From assembly GCA_025667525.1 (NCBI GenBank), contig CM046876.1:531008538-531072537 (forward strand): a stretch of 64,000 bases of DNA. The letters run 5' to 3'. Position numbers and translations under genes: made by a program. Shown in pieces: positions 32,832 through 45,928 of this stretch. How positions within the stretch are numbered: the stretch's first letter is position 1; each line of letters begins with the position of its first letter. The notes under the pieces were generated by a model, which saw nothing but the letters and a program-made list of their open reading frames with translations, was not told where the DNA came from and did no database searches. The DNA comes from Glebionis coronaria (taxonomy: Eukaryota > Streptophyta > Magnoliopsida > Asterales > Asteraceae).

Positions 32832-33575
32832 TCTATATTCCTTATAAAGCAAATTAGACTTTCTCTTATATTTAATGCAAAAAAAATTAAGAGGTTACCA
32901 CTAAATCAACATGTTGTACCTTTTTTTAATGCACAAATTAAAACATGTTTTAAGTAGTACAATATATTAATGCATATGTATAACCATAACAAACATAAAA
33001 AAATTTACATCAACATATTATATCTAATAGTATAATTAATATTATAGTAAAACACCCCCTTACCACAATTTACAAATAAAATAACATATTCTACAAATGT
33101 CACTTTAACCTATTTTTTTCAAAACTAATCATACATGTACAATTTAAACATGTCTGTGGGTCTATTTTTTATTGCTTTATATATGTATAATCGCCGACTG
33201 TATCTTGATGAAGAGATGTATGTAGTTTTTCGTTTACCTTGTCCTGATCAATTTGTGATTATTCCCGGATAGTCGCATCTCCTCCTGACCTCCACCAATT
33301 CCGATCAGATCTGGTGGACACAATCCGATGATTATCTGAAAAAACAGACGACCACAATCCGGCGATGAGAAACACACACATGTTGTCAGTGATAAACACA
33401 ACTCGTCATCCAATAGCAACAACGTCATCATATTAAAAACATGTGTTTTCTATATATATAATTGATCAATTTTGTTTATTATAAATGTTGAGAAGTTATA
33501 ACCAAGAAAAAATTATTGGGCCGAAAAATTTATTCACAGGGTACCCGCCGCCGCATCGCGCGGGTACCCTGCTAG
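32832..33575 (+). mobile_element. Short non-autonomous Helitron
   Basis: The 3' end shows GTACCCG...CGCGCGGGTACC, a strong GC hairpin (about 33541-33567), then CTGCTAG and T, the Helitron 3' signature (CTRR before host T). The 5' end is placed at TCTATATTCC after host A (32831/32832), which fits the A^T insertion rule. 744 bp, AT-rich, no Rep/helicase ORF. The 3' end is firm and the 5' end is my best candidate. Confidence 0.7.
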
Positions 33576-33759
33576 TTAAAAAGTAACATGCATCGTGATT
33601 GTTTGAGGTTTATAAAAAAACCCTAACTTATTTAAAATCGAATATGCATATAAATATTGTTTATTGATTTAGTCTATTTTTGGTGATTATTGTGGTTTAA
33701 TAATCTGGATATTAAATTGAAAGGCTCCACTCAAAATGGTAAAACCTATCTAAATTGTT
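33576..33759. other. AT-rich spacer
   Basis: Sequence between the Helitron 3' end and the chromovirus LTR. No gene or repeat recognised. Confidence 0.4.
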
Positions 33760-34071
33760 TGTGATACATACACAATCTTGATTACCAAAAATGGAATGAG
33801 GATTTGTGATCAAGCAACAATACAATTAGGAATCCATAGACAGAAACAGAATTCGTAAATGATTGTTATGGAATTATGAAAGGAAGTGAATGTTTGTTAC
33901 AGAGAGTTACAACAGAATTGAGAAGATTCCAAAACCAGGAATGAATGAAAATAACAAGAAGTGAGGTATTTAAAGGGTGGATTGATGTAACAGCTTTTCC
34001 CGCCAAAGAAGTTTGACTCTAAAAGTCAAACTTCCTAATTTTGATCTTGTAGGAACTTCCACTTTATAACA
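33760..34071 (-). repeat. Chromovirus 3' LTR
   Basis: Minus-strand start TGTTATAAAGTGG follows the PPT. It contains TTTAAATACC (TATA-like). The distal end is placed at GTATCACA (33760), but no partner LTR is available to confirm it. Confidence 0.5.
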
Positions 34072-34100
34072 ATCCATCCTCCTTGAGAACATTCTTGTCC

Positions 34101-34955
34101 TCAAGAATCTATCTGAAATTCTAGAAATCTTTGCACCAAGTTATCATAAAGTTCCCAGGTTGCATCCTCTTGACTTTGGTTTGCCCATTTGACCAACACA
34201 TAAACTGTAGCCTTATTATTAAGTTTAGCCATTCTTCTATCCAAAATAGCTTCAGGTTCCACAGATAAGAGACCATCTTTCCCACAATGTGGCAGAATTC
34301 CCATTTTCAAATCAATGCCCCTACACAATTTGAGTTGAGATACATGGAAGACAGGATGTACTTGACTGGTGTTTGGTAACTCTAACTTGTATGCCACTGG
34401 TCCAACTTTAGCTAAAACTATGAAGGGACCATAATACTTTGCTGACAACTTATGTTGTTGCACTTGTCTCGGAGTCACTTGCCTATGGGGTTGTAGTTTT
34501 AGATACACCCACATTCCAACTTCAAATTCCCTTTCAGACCTGTTTCTATCAACATAGAGCTTCATCCTATCCTGAGCCCTTTTCAAATGGAACTTCAGCA
34601 GTTCAATAGCCAATTCTCTAGCCGGCAATGTTCTATCCACCACCTCCACAATGCTTTCTCCAGCCACATATGGAACATGTAAAGGGGGTGTTTGACCATA
34701 GACCACTTCATATGGGGTAGCTTGAGTAGCTGAGTGTTTATTGGTGTTATACCAGAATTCAGCTAGAGACAACCATTGTACCCATTCTTTAGGTTTTTCT
34801 CCTGTCATACACCTCAGATAACATTCTAAACACCTGTTTACCACCTCAGTCTGACCATCTGTTTGTGGGTGATAAGCAGTTGACATCTTAAGTTCCACTT
34901 TCAGGAGTTTGAAGGGAGATTGCCAAAAGTTACTTAAAAATATGGTATCCCTAAT
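34101..34955 (-). pseudogene. Chromovirus integrase C-terminal half and chromodomain
   Basis: On the minus strand, after the solo LTR, the frame resumes in the integrase core and reads [21 protein letters not shown] (the catalytic Glu is in QTEVVNR). It continues through the GPY/F-like region (LSAKYYGPFIVLAKVGPVAYKL) and ends with a chromodomain-like segment (VLVKWANQSQEDATWELYDNL) before the stop at 34101. The chromodomain is the part expected to direct integration to chromatin. The other half lies at 36790-37485. Confidence 0.88.
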
Positions 34956-36789
34956 ACATGAGATTTTGTATATAAAAGTTTGTTGTATGTCTAATCGAAT
35001 TGATCACGGTTAAAAGTGTGACTCAGTTGTTCTTGGTGAAAAAGAAAGGGGTTGGTCGTTGAGTAAAATAAAAATGCAAATTTTAACGTAAATGACAAAG
35101 TAAATAAAGATATAAATGATTTAAAAGTAAATGACGAGAAATTAAAGATTGACATAAAGTAAATTTGACAACTTAATAAAAATGCAAACTTGAAATTAAA
35201 ACTTTAAAATAAATCTAAGATAAAACATATAAAAATAACACTTAAGAAAATGGCGGGAAAAATAAAGATTTAAAAATGAAACAGGAAATCTAAATCAAGC
35301 ATATAAGTCGGAATAATAGAAAAAAAACCTAAGTCGGAATCCACCTACTGGACCTAATTCAGAATCCGAGCTAGCTCAACCTAATTCGGAATGGGAAGTG
35401 GCAACCTAAGTCGGAATCCAAGTCATTCACATAATTCGGAATGTGTGTGCCTTACCTAGTTCGGAATCCATGATCTAGGTCTAATCCGGAATCAAGATTC
35501 AGCAGGTAATTCGGAATCCACATTTGTGATACAATCCGGAATCCATGTCCCTTACCTAATTCGGGATATAAATCAATCACGCAATTCGGAATTTGAGTCC
35601 CACACGTAGTTCAAAATTCGTGTCAAGTATGCAATTCGGAATAGGGACTAACACTTAGCTCGGAATCCAGGGTTTAGTACTTAATCCGGAATATGTGATG
35701 GACTCAATTCGGGAAAAAGGGAAAACTATACCTAATTCGGGAATATAGAATCCATATAATTCGGGAAAATGAAAATCCTACACCTAAGTCGGGTAATTAG
35801 GGTTTTAACATAACCCGAATAAGAAATAGTTTTAAGCAAAAAGAAAAATTAAGCTAAAACCAAATAAGCACTTATCTAAAAATTTAACCAAATCAAGTTT
35901 AAGAAAAAGCAAATAAGCCAAAATTAAAAAAATTTAAAAAACTAAATAATTAAAATATTTAAAATCAACTTTTTATAAAATAACTTTTAAAAACACTTAA
36001 TTAAAGTTAAGAAAATCAATAAAAAGCTATAAGAACAATAAGCTAAGACAATCAAACACATAAAATCATAAGGAACAATGAAATAAGCATAACAATAAGC
36101 AAATAAGCATAAAGATTAAGCAAACAAGAAAGGTAGAATGAGAGATTAATTAAATCTTGATTAAAGATAAAGATTCAACAATAAAATTAAAAACTTACTT
36201 GAAATAAAGACTTGAAATTAAAGACTTGAAATTAAAGACAATAATGTAAATTGACAATATGAAAGTGCATGAAATAAAGTGGAGAGCTAAGTTGTCAATT
36301 TAGCTAACACCTCACAAATGAGGTTAAGTTCACTATTTATAGGAGGATTAACATGTGTTGATGCTTTCTTCTTTCTTCTCGTCTTTTCGTCTTTGACAAT
36401 AAACTCGTCATTCTCGACTTTGTCTCGGGATTTGTCGATAAATAAAATGAACTCGTCTTCTAATTTCTAAATTAATTAGACTTGGTTCTTCGACTTCGTT
36501 AAACTTCTATCTTTAGACTTTTTCTTCGATAAATCTTTAGAATAGGCCTTGGACTTCCGTTCTTTTTGCACTCTTGATCTTTTGACTTCGTCTTTTGTCT
36601 TTTTCTTCGATAAAAGTCCGTGAAAGCCCGTGTTTTCTTCCCTTTTCACATTTTGATCCTAAAACACAATAAAAACACAAACGACGCATAATTCCGACAT
36701 TTACGATACTAAATACACGTTTTTGCTTGGTTATTATTATAATTAAGTGGTAAAAGGATAAGTGTTTTCACACTTATTAAATCCTATCA
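34956..36789 (-). repeat. Solo LTR of an Athila relative inside the chromovirus integrase
   Basis: On the minus strand it starts TGATAGG and shares the TATCCTTTTACCACTTAATT block, a TATA box (TATAAATA, plus 36334-36341) and a TTCCGAA-type array with the Athila LTR at 11667. It is about 1834 bp with no interior or second LTR, so a solo LTR left by LTR-LTR recombination. Flanks CTAAC (36790-36794) and CTAAT (34951-34955) look like a target duplication with one change. The left end is uncertain by about 3 bp. Confidence 0.72.
35333..35800 (-). repeat. TTCCGAAT-type motif array in the solo LTR
   Basis: Roughly 19 copies of AATTCGGAATcca-type words (plus-strand view), irregular spacing near 25 bp. 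It matches the position and motif of the array in the Athila LTR although the sequence between motifs differs. Confidence 0.75.
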
Positions 36790-37485
36790 CTAACAATGGA
36801 ACTTGGTAGTCCATGTAGCTTGTACACTGAATCCATGAACACCTGAGCCACAGTACTTGCAGTGTAAGGATGGCTTAGGGGCATAAAGTGAGCATACTTG
36901 CTCAATCTATCCACTACCACAAAAATGACTGACTTTCCTTGAGATTTAGGTAATCCCACAATGAAATCCATTGAAATGTCACTCCACACTTTCTTAGGGA
37001 TTGGTAAAGGCTGTAAGCCACTAGGATAAGCTTCCAGGTCAGGTTTTTGTCTCTGACAAACATCACATTCTCTTATGAATTTCTTAACATTTGTATGCAA
37101 TCCCTTCCAATAGAATAAAGTACCCAACTTGTGACTGGTTACATTTGTTCCAGAGTGCCCACCAACTACATCAGCATGTAGATGTTTGATAATAGTTTTT
37201 CTGAGCATCTCATCATTTCCCACCACTAGTTTGCCTTTTCTTTTTAAGACTGCAGCTTCCCATGTATACTTGTCATTCATAGAAGTACCAGAAACTAGTC
37301 TTTGGATTTTCTCTTGTAGACTCTGGTCCAACACATAACTATCCTTCACCTGTTGTAACAAATCACTAGTAATAGTGGACAAGACCAAGGAATTCAGCTC
37401 TGCACTTCCATCAACTCTAGACAAAGCACCAACTACTATGTTCTCACTGCCCTTCTTGTAAGTGATTTCATAATCATAGCCTAAT
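36790..37485 (-). pseudogene. Chromovirus RNase H end and integrase N-terminal half
   Basis: Minus-strand frame starting at LQLGYDYEITYKKGSEN (RNase H end), then the H2C2 finger (HLHADVVGGHSG with CDVCQRQ, about 37190-37040) and integrase core with SMDFIVGLP, FVVVDRLSKYAHF and SSIVSD. The last two carry the first and second catalytic Asp. It is cut at 36789 by the solo LTR. The upstream limit (37485) is the Tekay LTR start. Confidence 0.88.
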
Positions 37486-40333
37486 TGTAAAACCCGCATG
37501 CTTTTACCATGAATAGTACCCTTATGATCGTACGTACATGATTAGAACTTTTTTTTAACATGTTTACGTTTCACGAACAAGAATTACAAGTATTACGTAC
37601 GTGTTATAACACGATAAGTATGTATTACATATTGACACATGATAATTATTTCAATAATAATTATAATCATGAACATACGAACATGAAATCATGAACGTAA
37701 ATTAATCATGAGCTTAGTATTACGTATGTATGTATATTTATTATGAACACGAATAAATATAATAAGACACGAACAATAACTATTAAATCAAGTAGAACAC
37801 GAACACGAGAACACACTTATTATTTAGACACAGAAAATGTTCGGGTTACCCCTTGTGGCCCCCCATACCCGTGGACACAACAAGAAACAAGGGCCAAGCC
37901 CATTAATTTTTACTAAACATGAATTTAGGAGAAAACTTAGTTTCATTATAACAAAATTTAGAAAATAACAAGAAACCCTAATCCCTTTTCTTCTCCTTCC
38001 TTTGGCCGCCGGGTTTAGCACACACAAAAGGTGTGTTTGGTTTGATTTTGGTGTTTGATTTATTGCAAGGATCGTTGTGTGTTCATCCTCCTTTGATTTA
38101 TGTGATCGGTATAAACCCTAAACCTCTTTTCTTTTTATGATTTTGATTTATTAATCACATGAAATCATGGATGTTTTTAATAACAAATTAAAAACAAGTA
38201 AACATATGTTAATTAAACATGGGGGTAAGATTAATTAATGGTTAAGGGGTGTTTGTTTGTGGCCGATGCAAGAACCGAGCCCCAAGGGGGTCTCGGTTTG
38301 TTTTTGGTTCGCACCACCGAGACCTTAAGGTCTCGGTATGGTGTCTTGGGTCTCGGCAGCAGGAAAAATAGGAACCCCGACCTCGGTCGGGGTATGCCTT
38401 GGCTCGGGTGGGTCTCGACTTAAACAAAGAAACCACCACCGACTTATGTATGTGGCTAAATAAGGAAAGCAGGGGGAATAGATGCCGCGGCAGCAAGGGG
38501 AACACCGGCTAGCCGTCGGCTAGGTTTTGACCAAGGGTGCGTTTGTGCCGGTTCACGGGTTTAACACGGGTCCGGTTCACACATGTTTAGATAAAAACAC
38601 GGTTCGGTTCATTAGTTATTTTTACAAGATTAATTATATGTACAAGTTTATTTTTACAAGACTTAAATTAAATTAATTTAAAACATGAACATGATTAATT
38701 TAATTTACATGACTTAGGTTATATTATTAATAGATAATAATACATGTTTTAACCAAAGTATTTTTTTACCTTTATTTAATTAAACCATGTTATATTTAAT
38801 TAAATACTTTAACCTATAGTTTATTTAATTCACATGAAATAATTAATAAACTATATTATTTAATTACATGACTTAGAATCTTAATCAATAAACACTTAAG
38901 CTTATATAATTAGCTTAATTATCCAGCTTATATCTAACTATGGAAACTTTCTATTTTTAGAAACTTATGTAATTAAGGCAGCTAATCTATTTATAGAAAC
39001 TTTCTATTTTTAGAAACTTATCTATTCTAAGCAGTAAATTTATTTTTTTGGGAACTTTCTATTTTAGGAAACCTGCTATTTTTAGAAAGTTACTTATTAT
39101 TACACAACAAGTATAATAATACATGAAATACAAGAAATACTTAAACAGAATAGGCAGAATACATGATAAACACAGTATAAAGCTTAAATCAGTAAAACAT
39201 GACATGAACATATAAAACAAGCTAAGACATGATATAAAACCAGTTACGTACTCAGTAATCAAATACTTATACACATATGTATTTATGTAGCATTAGTGAT
39301 ACCGAAGTAGGACTCTCTTCCATTCGTCTTCTTCGTTCACTGGACACAAGGTACAGATTCTCCGTCCTTTCAGTATGGACATTCTTCCTTATTAGGATTT
39401 CCCCGTATGCAGCCAACTGTTTTCCCCAGTATATGTTTTATATGTTTTTGAACTGCTTATGTTTAATTAGAATACCTAAAGCCATATACATGCATGACCA
39501 GTTTCACCTAGTTATGGAGGTACCATAACCATAACACTGAAGGCACCAGTGTTATGACTTCACCACGGCGGAGTGATAGCTCGTGGCGTCCCTTTCAGCT
39601 TTTGGCCATATTATTATTATCAGGTGGGGCTTATGGGTGCATCCTAGTTACATGTTTTCAGCAGTTATTCAGTGTGAATGTGGTGTGTGCCTTGCATCCT
39701 TCACAAGGAGCTGATCCCTCCTACCCAAACCAGTATATTAAATTAGAGGTAGCCCCTCTAATTTGCATGATGAGGTCACCCCTCCAAGTATTCATGCACG
39801 TTGATAATTCATGACCTATATTGGCTAATGGTAAACATGTTAAACAGTTTTTACAAGATAAACATAAGGCTTTTCAAACTATAAAACCAGTTTTACTAAG
39901 ATATAACCAGGTTATTCAGGACTTATTCTTTTCCGCTGCTTCATGCTTATATGCTTATATTATTCATGATTTACTTGTATATCCGCACACTGAGCGTTAT
40001 GCTCAACCGTTTTTCTTTTCATGTTCCCAAAACGGCAGGTACTCGGGGACGCTCGTAGACTTTAAGCGTACGTGCATATGGATTGGAAGCTTCCTAACCT
40101 TCTTTACTTTATGCATTTCTTTATACTTTGATACTCATTTCCATTGGACATTGTTTAGTTCTTTCTTTTACAGTACTTATGTTTGTGTGTGATGAGTTCT
40201 ACTTTTGGGATACCGATGTTTGATTCCGGTATTTCTTTTATGATCATGTAATGTTTTGACATTTATCCTTGTATGCTTTGATGACATGCCATAATCACGC
40301 GTGACATTCCATTTATCAAAATGGGGTGTTACA
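37486..40333 (+). repeat. 5' LTR of the Tekay-like element
   Basis: Starts TGTAAAACCCGCATG and ends GGTGTTACA, about 2848 bp. The start is inferred from where chromovirus pol stops, since no partner LTR is in the window. No gene seen inside; several short frames are low-complexity. Confidence 0.65.
38265..38420 (+). repeat. GC-rich palindromes and TCTCGG repeats in the Tekay-like LTR
   Basis: A perfect 22-bp palindrome (38316-38337, ACCGAGACCTT and its complement) is followed by CCCCGACC-TC-GGTCGGGG (38375-38392). GGTCTCGG-type words recur about five times. The block is far more GC-rich than the surrounding LTR. Confidence 0.75.
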
Positions 40334-40337
40334 ACTA

Positions 40338-40349
40338 TGGTATCAGAGC
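40338..40349 (+). promoter_or_regulatory. Tekay-like primer-binding site (Met tRNA)
   Basis: TGGTATCAGAGC, four bases after the LTR end. Confidence 0.9.
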
Positions 40350-41169
40350 CCAAGGCTTCGACCTGTAGGCTCTCAAAACATGACCTGTAATTAGTGGGTA
40401 GTCACTATGGTCTTCCTAGAACTGACAGTCGGTTTTCATGCATTCATCATTTTCATGCATACATATATATGTCATTGTCGCAGGCTTATGACTAAGTAAT
40501 GGTTGGTACAGGACTGGCCCTATTTAGTCACATGTGCTTTTATCGAAACTTTTAAATTTGGGACCGACCCATAGGCGTCCCATCGCCATGTCTTTTATTT
40601 TGAGTGAACTGACCATAGGCGTTCACTCTCGCGCATACAAAGTTTTCATAAAACTGCATCATGCATTCATGTACTAGTTTTCCTGCATAAAAGTTTTCTC
40701 ATGATTTATTGGTATACATTTTTATTTTTTTCATGTATATAGTTTATGTTTTGATCAGTTTAATCATGTATTTTATGTTATACTGTCAGATGGTAAACAC
40801 ACACAATATCCAGGAGGTGGTTGCAGCTGCAAATGCAGATCTGCAGGACTATCCTCCCCCACCTCGCATTTTTCTCTCAGAAGGAAGGAATAGGCTCATG
40901 AGTGAATACTACACTATTAGCCAGCGACCTGAGGAAAATAGCAGTGATTTCATGCAGTGTTTCCTTCGGTTTGCTGGTGTCCTGAGAGCAGCCGCGGACA
41001 CTACTGAAGAGCAGGCACAACATTTTCGTTGGGCCCTTTCTCCAATGATTGCCAATAACTTAGAAGGTGCTCCGTTAAACACGGTAGCACAAGTGGCCGA
41101 TGCAGCACGTAAGCTAGAGATGCTGTAGGAAAGAGATGAGTTCGGGGAAGCAGAGAGACCCGATTAGAG

Positions 41170-41252
41170 GTAAACATTAGTATTCAAGCGGTGACCAATC
41201 CGTATATTTCAGTATATGTCAATATTTCATCTCTTTAAATTGTATCTTCCAG
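41170..41252 (+). other. Candidate intron 1 in gag
   Basis: 83 bp, GTAAAC...CTTCCAG, AT-rich, with no gag-like coding inside. Joining its edges keeps the gag frame. Confidence 0.5.
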
Positions 41253-41402
41253 GCAGAAGACTGGGGACCGGTCTCAGGTGGCTACTCAGCAACAACCCAA
41301 TCAGCCCAAGGGAAATGGTCAGACTAACGACCGTTCTGCTACGGACAGGCGTTGCGGTAATGATAATTACCGTAACAACGCTGGACACTTCAACAGCAGC
41401 AG

Positions 41403-41478
41403 GTCCTTATACTTACTCACTCCTTATGATTACATGTTAAAATTCTTAATTCTGACACATTAAAGATTCTTCTACCAG
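41403..41478 (+). other. Candidate intron 2 in gag
   Basis: 76 bp, GTCCTT...CTACCAG, AT-rich. Joining its edges keeps the frame between the Ser/Asn-rich blocks. The donor beyond GT is not consensus. Confidence 0.45.
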
Positions 41479-41992
41479 GAATCATGGTAACGGGAGGGAC
41501 CAGAACCAGAGAGGTTCACAACCTAACCGTCCAGCTATCACTGGTTTTCAACCTTACGATTATCCGCATTGTCCTTTGTACCTATTATCATGTCTCATGT
41601 ATATTGTTTTATCAGGCTCTCAGTCAGTCAGGACGCATGCTGGAGGATATACTCATCCTCTTTGCTCTACTTGCCAACGTAGGCACCCAGGGCCATGTCG
41701 CCGCGACAGCGACGCATGCTACAAGTGTGGTCTTCCTGGCCACCGCATGAAGGATTGCCGCAAGGGCGAGATCGAGGGTACATCGGGACATGCTGATACC
41801 AAGCCGCCTCCTACTAGTGGACGCGTTTACACGACATCTCGCGATCAGGCCAACAAGTCTACAGGTACCATCACTGGAATCTTGTATATGTATGGTCAAG
41901 CTGCATGTGTTCTGTTTGATACGGGTGCTACTCACTCAGTCATTTCTATTGCTTATGCCAAGAATGTTAGGATACTCCCCATGCCATTATAG

Positions 41993-43290
41993 AATATACT
42001 GAGTATTTCCACGCCTTTGAGAGACTCTGTACGCATAACCCATGTGTACAAGAGCCTTCCCCTAGAGTTTGACGACAAGGTTCGTCCTGTTGACGCACTT
42101 CCGCTGGACATGAGTGTTTTTGACATGATTTTGGGCATGGATTGGCTATCCAAGCATCATGCTACCATAGACTGCCATTCATATCGAGTCATCTTCGGTG
42201 ATGTTAATGCGCCACAGTATATTCACAACGGGTTCGTACCCGGGAGGTCTGTACAAATCATATCAACCCTGCTAGCACGTGCTTTACTTTCACATGTCTG
42301 TGAGGGTTATCTAGCTACTGTTCATGACATGGATGTTGAATCTCCATCAATTCAGGATCAACCGATAGTGTCAGAATTTCCAGATGTATTTCCAGAAGAA
42401 CTTCCGGGCATACCACCTGCACGTAAAGTAGAATTTAATATCGATCTCATCCCAGGAGCTGAGCCGATTTCTAAGGCTCCTTATCGCATGGCTCCCATAG
42501 AGTTAAAGGAGTTGAAGGATCAATTGCAAGAACTTCTGGAACGAGACTTTATTCGACCAAGCGCATCTCCATGGGGTGCACCGGTCTTATTTGTTAAAAA
42601 GAAGGACGGTAGTATACGTCTTTGCATAGACTATCGCGAGCTCAACAAGATTACCATCAGGAATAGGTATCCACTACCATGTATAGATGATCTGTTTGAC
42701 CAACTCCAAGGGGCCAAACATTTCTCCAAGATTGATCTCAGGTCAGGCTATCATCAGCTACGTGTTAAGGAGCAAGACATCGCCAAGACTGCTTTCCGTA
42801 CACGCTATGGCCACTACGAATTTGTAGTCATGCCATTTGGCCTTACCAATGCTCCAGCAGTGTTCATGGATTTGATGAACAGAATCTTCCGTGAATTTTT
42901 GGACAAGTTCATCGTTGTCTTCATCGATGACATCCTGATTTTCTCTAAGTCCAAGGAGGAACACAGAGACCATCTTCGTACAGTACTACAAATTCTTCGC
43001 CAGAAGCAGCTGTATGCTAAATTCTCCAAGTGTGAGTTCTGGTTAGACAAGGTGGCATTCTTAGGTCACATTGTATCAGTAGAAGGAATCACGATGGATC
43101 CAGCGAAGGTTGAGGCTATTACCAAGTGGCCGAGGCCGACATCAGCGACTGAAGTCCGCAGTTTCCTAGGCTTAGCTGGTTATTACCGTAGGTTCGTGGA
43201 GAACTTTTCCCGCTTAGCACTACCATTGACCAAACTGATGCGGAAAGGGGAGAAATTCGTCTGGACGGAAGAACGAGAGAAGAGCTTTGA
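41993..43290 (+). pseudogene. Tekay-like reverse transcriptase (truncated pol)
   Basis: Same frame as the protease after TAG 41990-41992. It covers the protease tail ([20 protein letters not shown]), the linker [14 protein letters not shown], and a nearly full [54 protein letters not shown] and the active-site [12 protein letters not shown] near 42920, then [11 protein letters not shown] and [14 protein letters not shown]. It stops at 43290, where the next element's LTR begins. RNase H, integrase and chromodomain are not in this window. Confidence 0.88.

Positions 43291-45928
<2,638 letters not shown>

Larger units (their letters stand above)
33760..37485 (-). mobile_element. 3' part of a small-LTR chromodomain Gypsy (chromovirus)
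   Basis: Minus-strand 3' LTR (about 33760-34071), PPT (CTCAAGGAGGAT, 34072-34088), and the end of pol with integrase and a C-terminal chromodomain. A solo LTR (34956-36789) splits the integrase, and a Tekay-like element cuts the element at 37485 in the RNase H region. The 5' half is outside the window or lost. Confidence 0.75.
40790..41992 (+). pseudogene. Tekay-like gag and protease with intron-like gaps and TAG stops
   Basis: The ATG at 40790 follows an acceptor-like TACTGTCAG. The N-terminal piece (VNTHNIQEVVAAANADLQ) jumps to the end of the gag domain (MSEYYTISQRPEENSSDF, VAQVADAARKLEML), so most of the gag domain is missing. TAG stops lie at 41126-41128, 41165-41167 and 41990-41992. Two AT-rich gaps with GT...AG ends (41170-41252 and 41403-41478) interrupt the Gln/Asn/Arg-rich gag tail, and skipping them keeps the frame. 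Then come a Cys-rich segment, the CCHC knuckle CYKCGLPGHRMKDC (41717-41758) and the protease motif VLFDTGATHS (Asp codon 41918-41920). Confidence 0.75.
37486..43290 (+). mobile_element. Tekay-like Gypsy element, 3' truncated by a nested insertion
   Basis: 5' LTR (37486-40333), Met-tRNA primer site, gag remnant, CCHC/protease and reverse transcriptase on the plus strand. It was inserted into the chromovirus (left flank CTAAT) and is interrupted at 43290 at the RT/RNase H junction by the element starting TGTCACACC. The remainder must lie beyond the window. Tekay assignment rests on the RT sequence and on the GGTGTTACA end plus TATGGTATCAGAGC layout. Confidence 0.8.

Noticed and set aside
41579..41616. 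Third possible gag intron (GTACCT...TTATCAG)
   Set aside because: Only 38 bp and not a multiple of three, while the sequence reads through in frame without removal.
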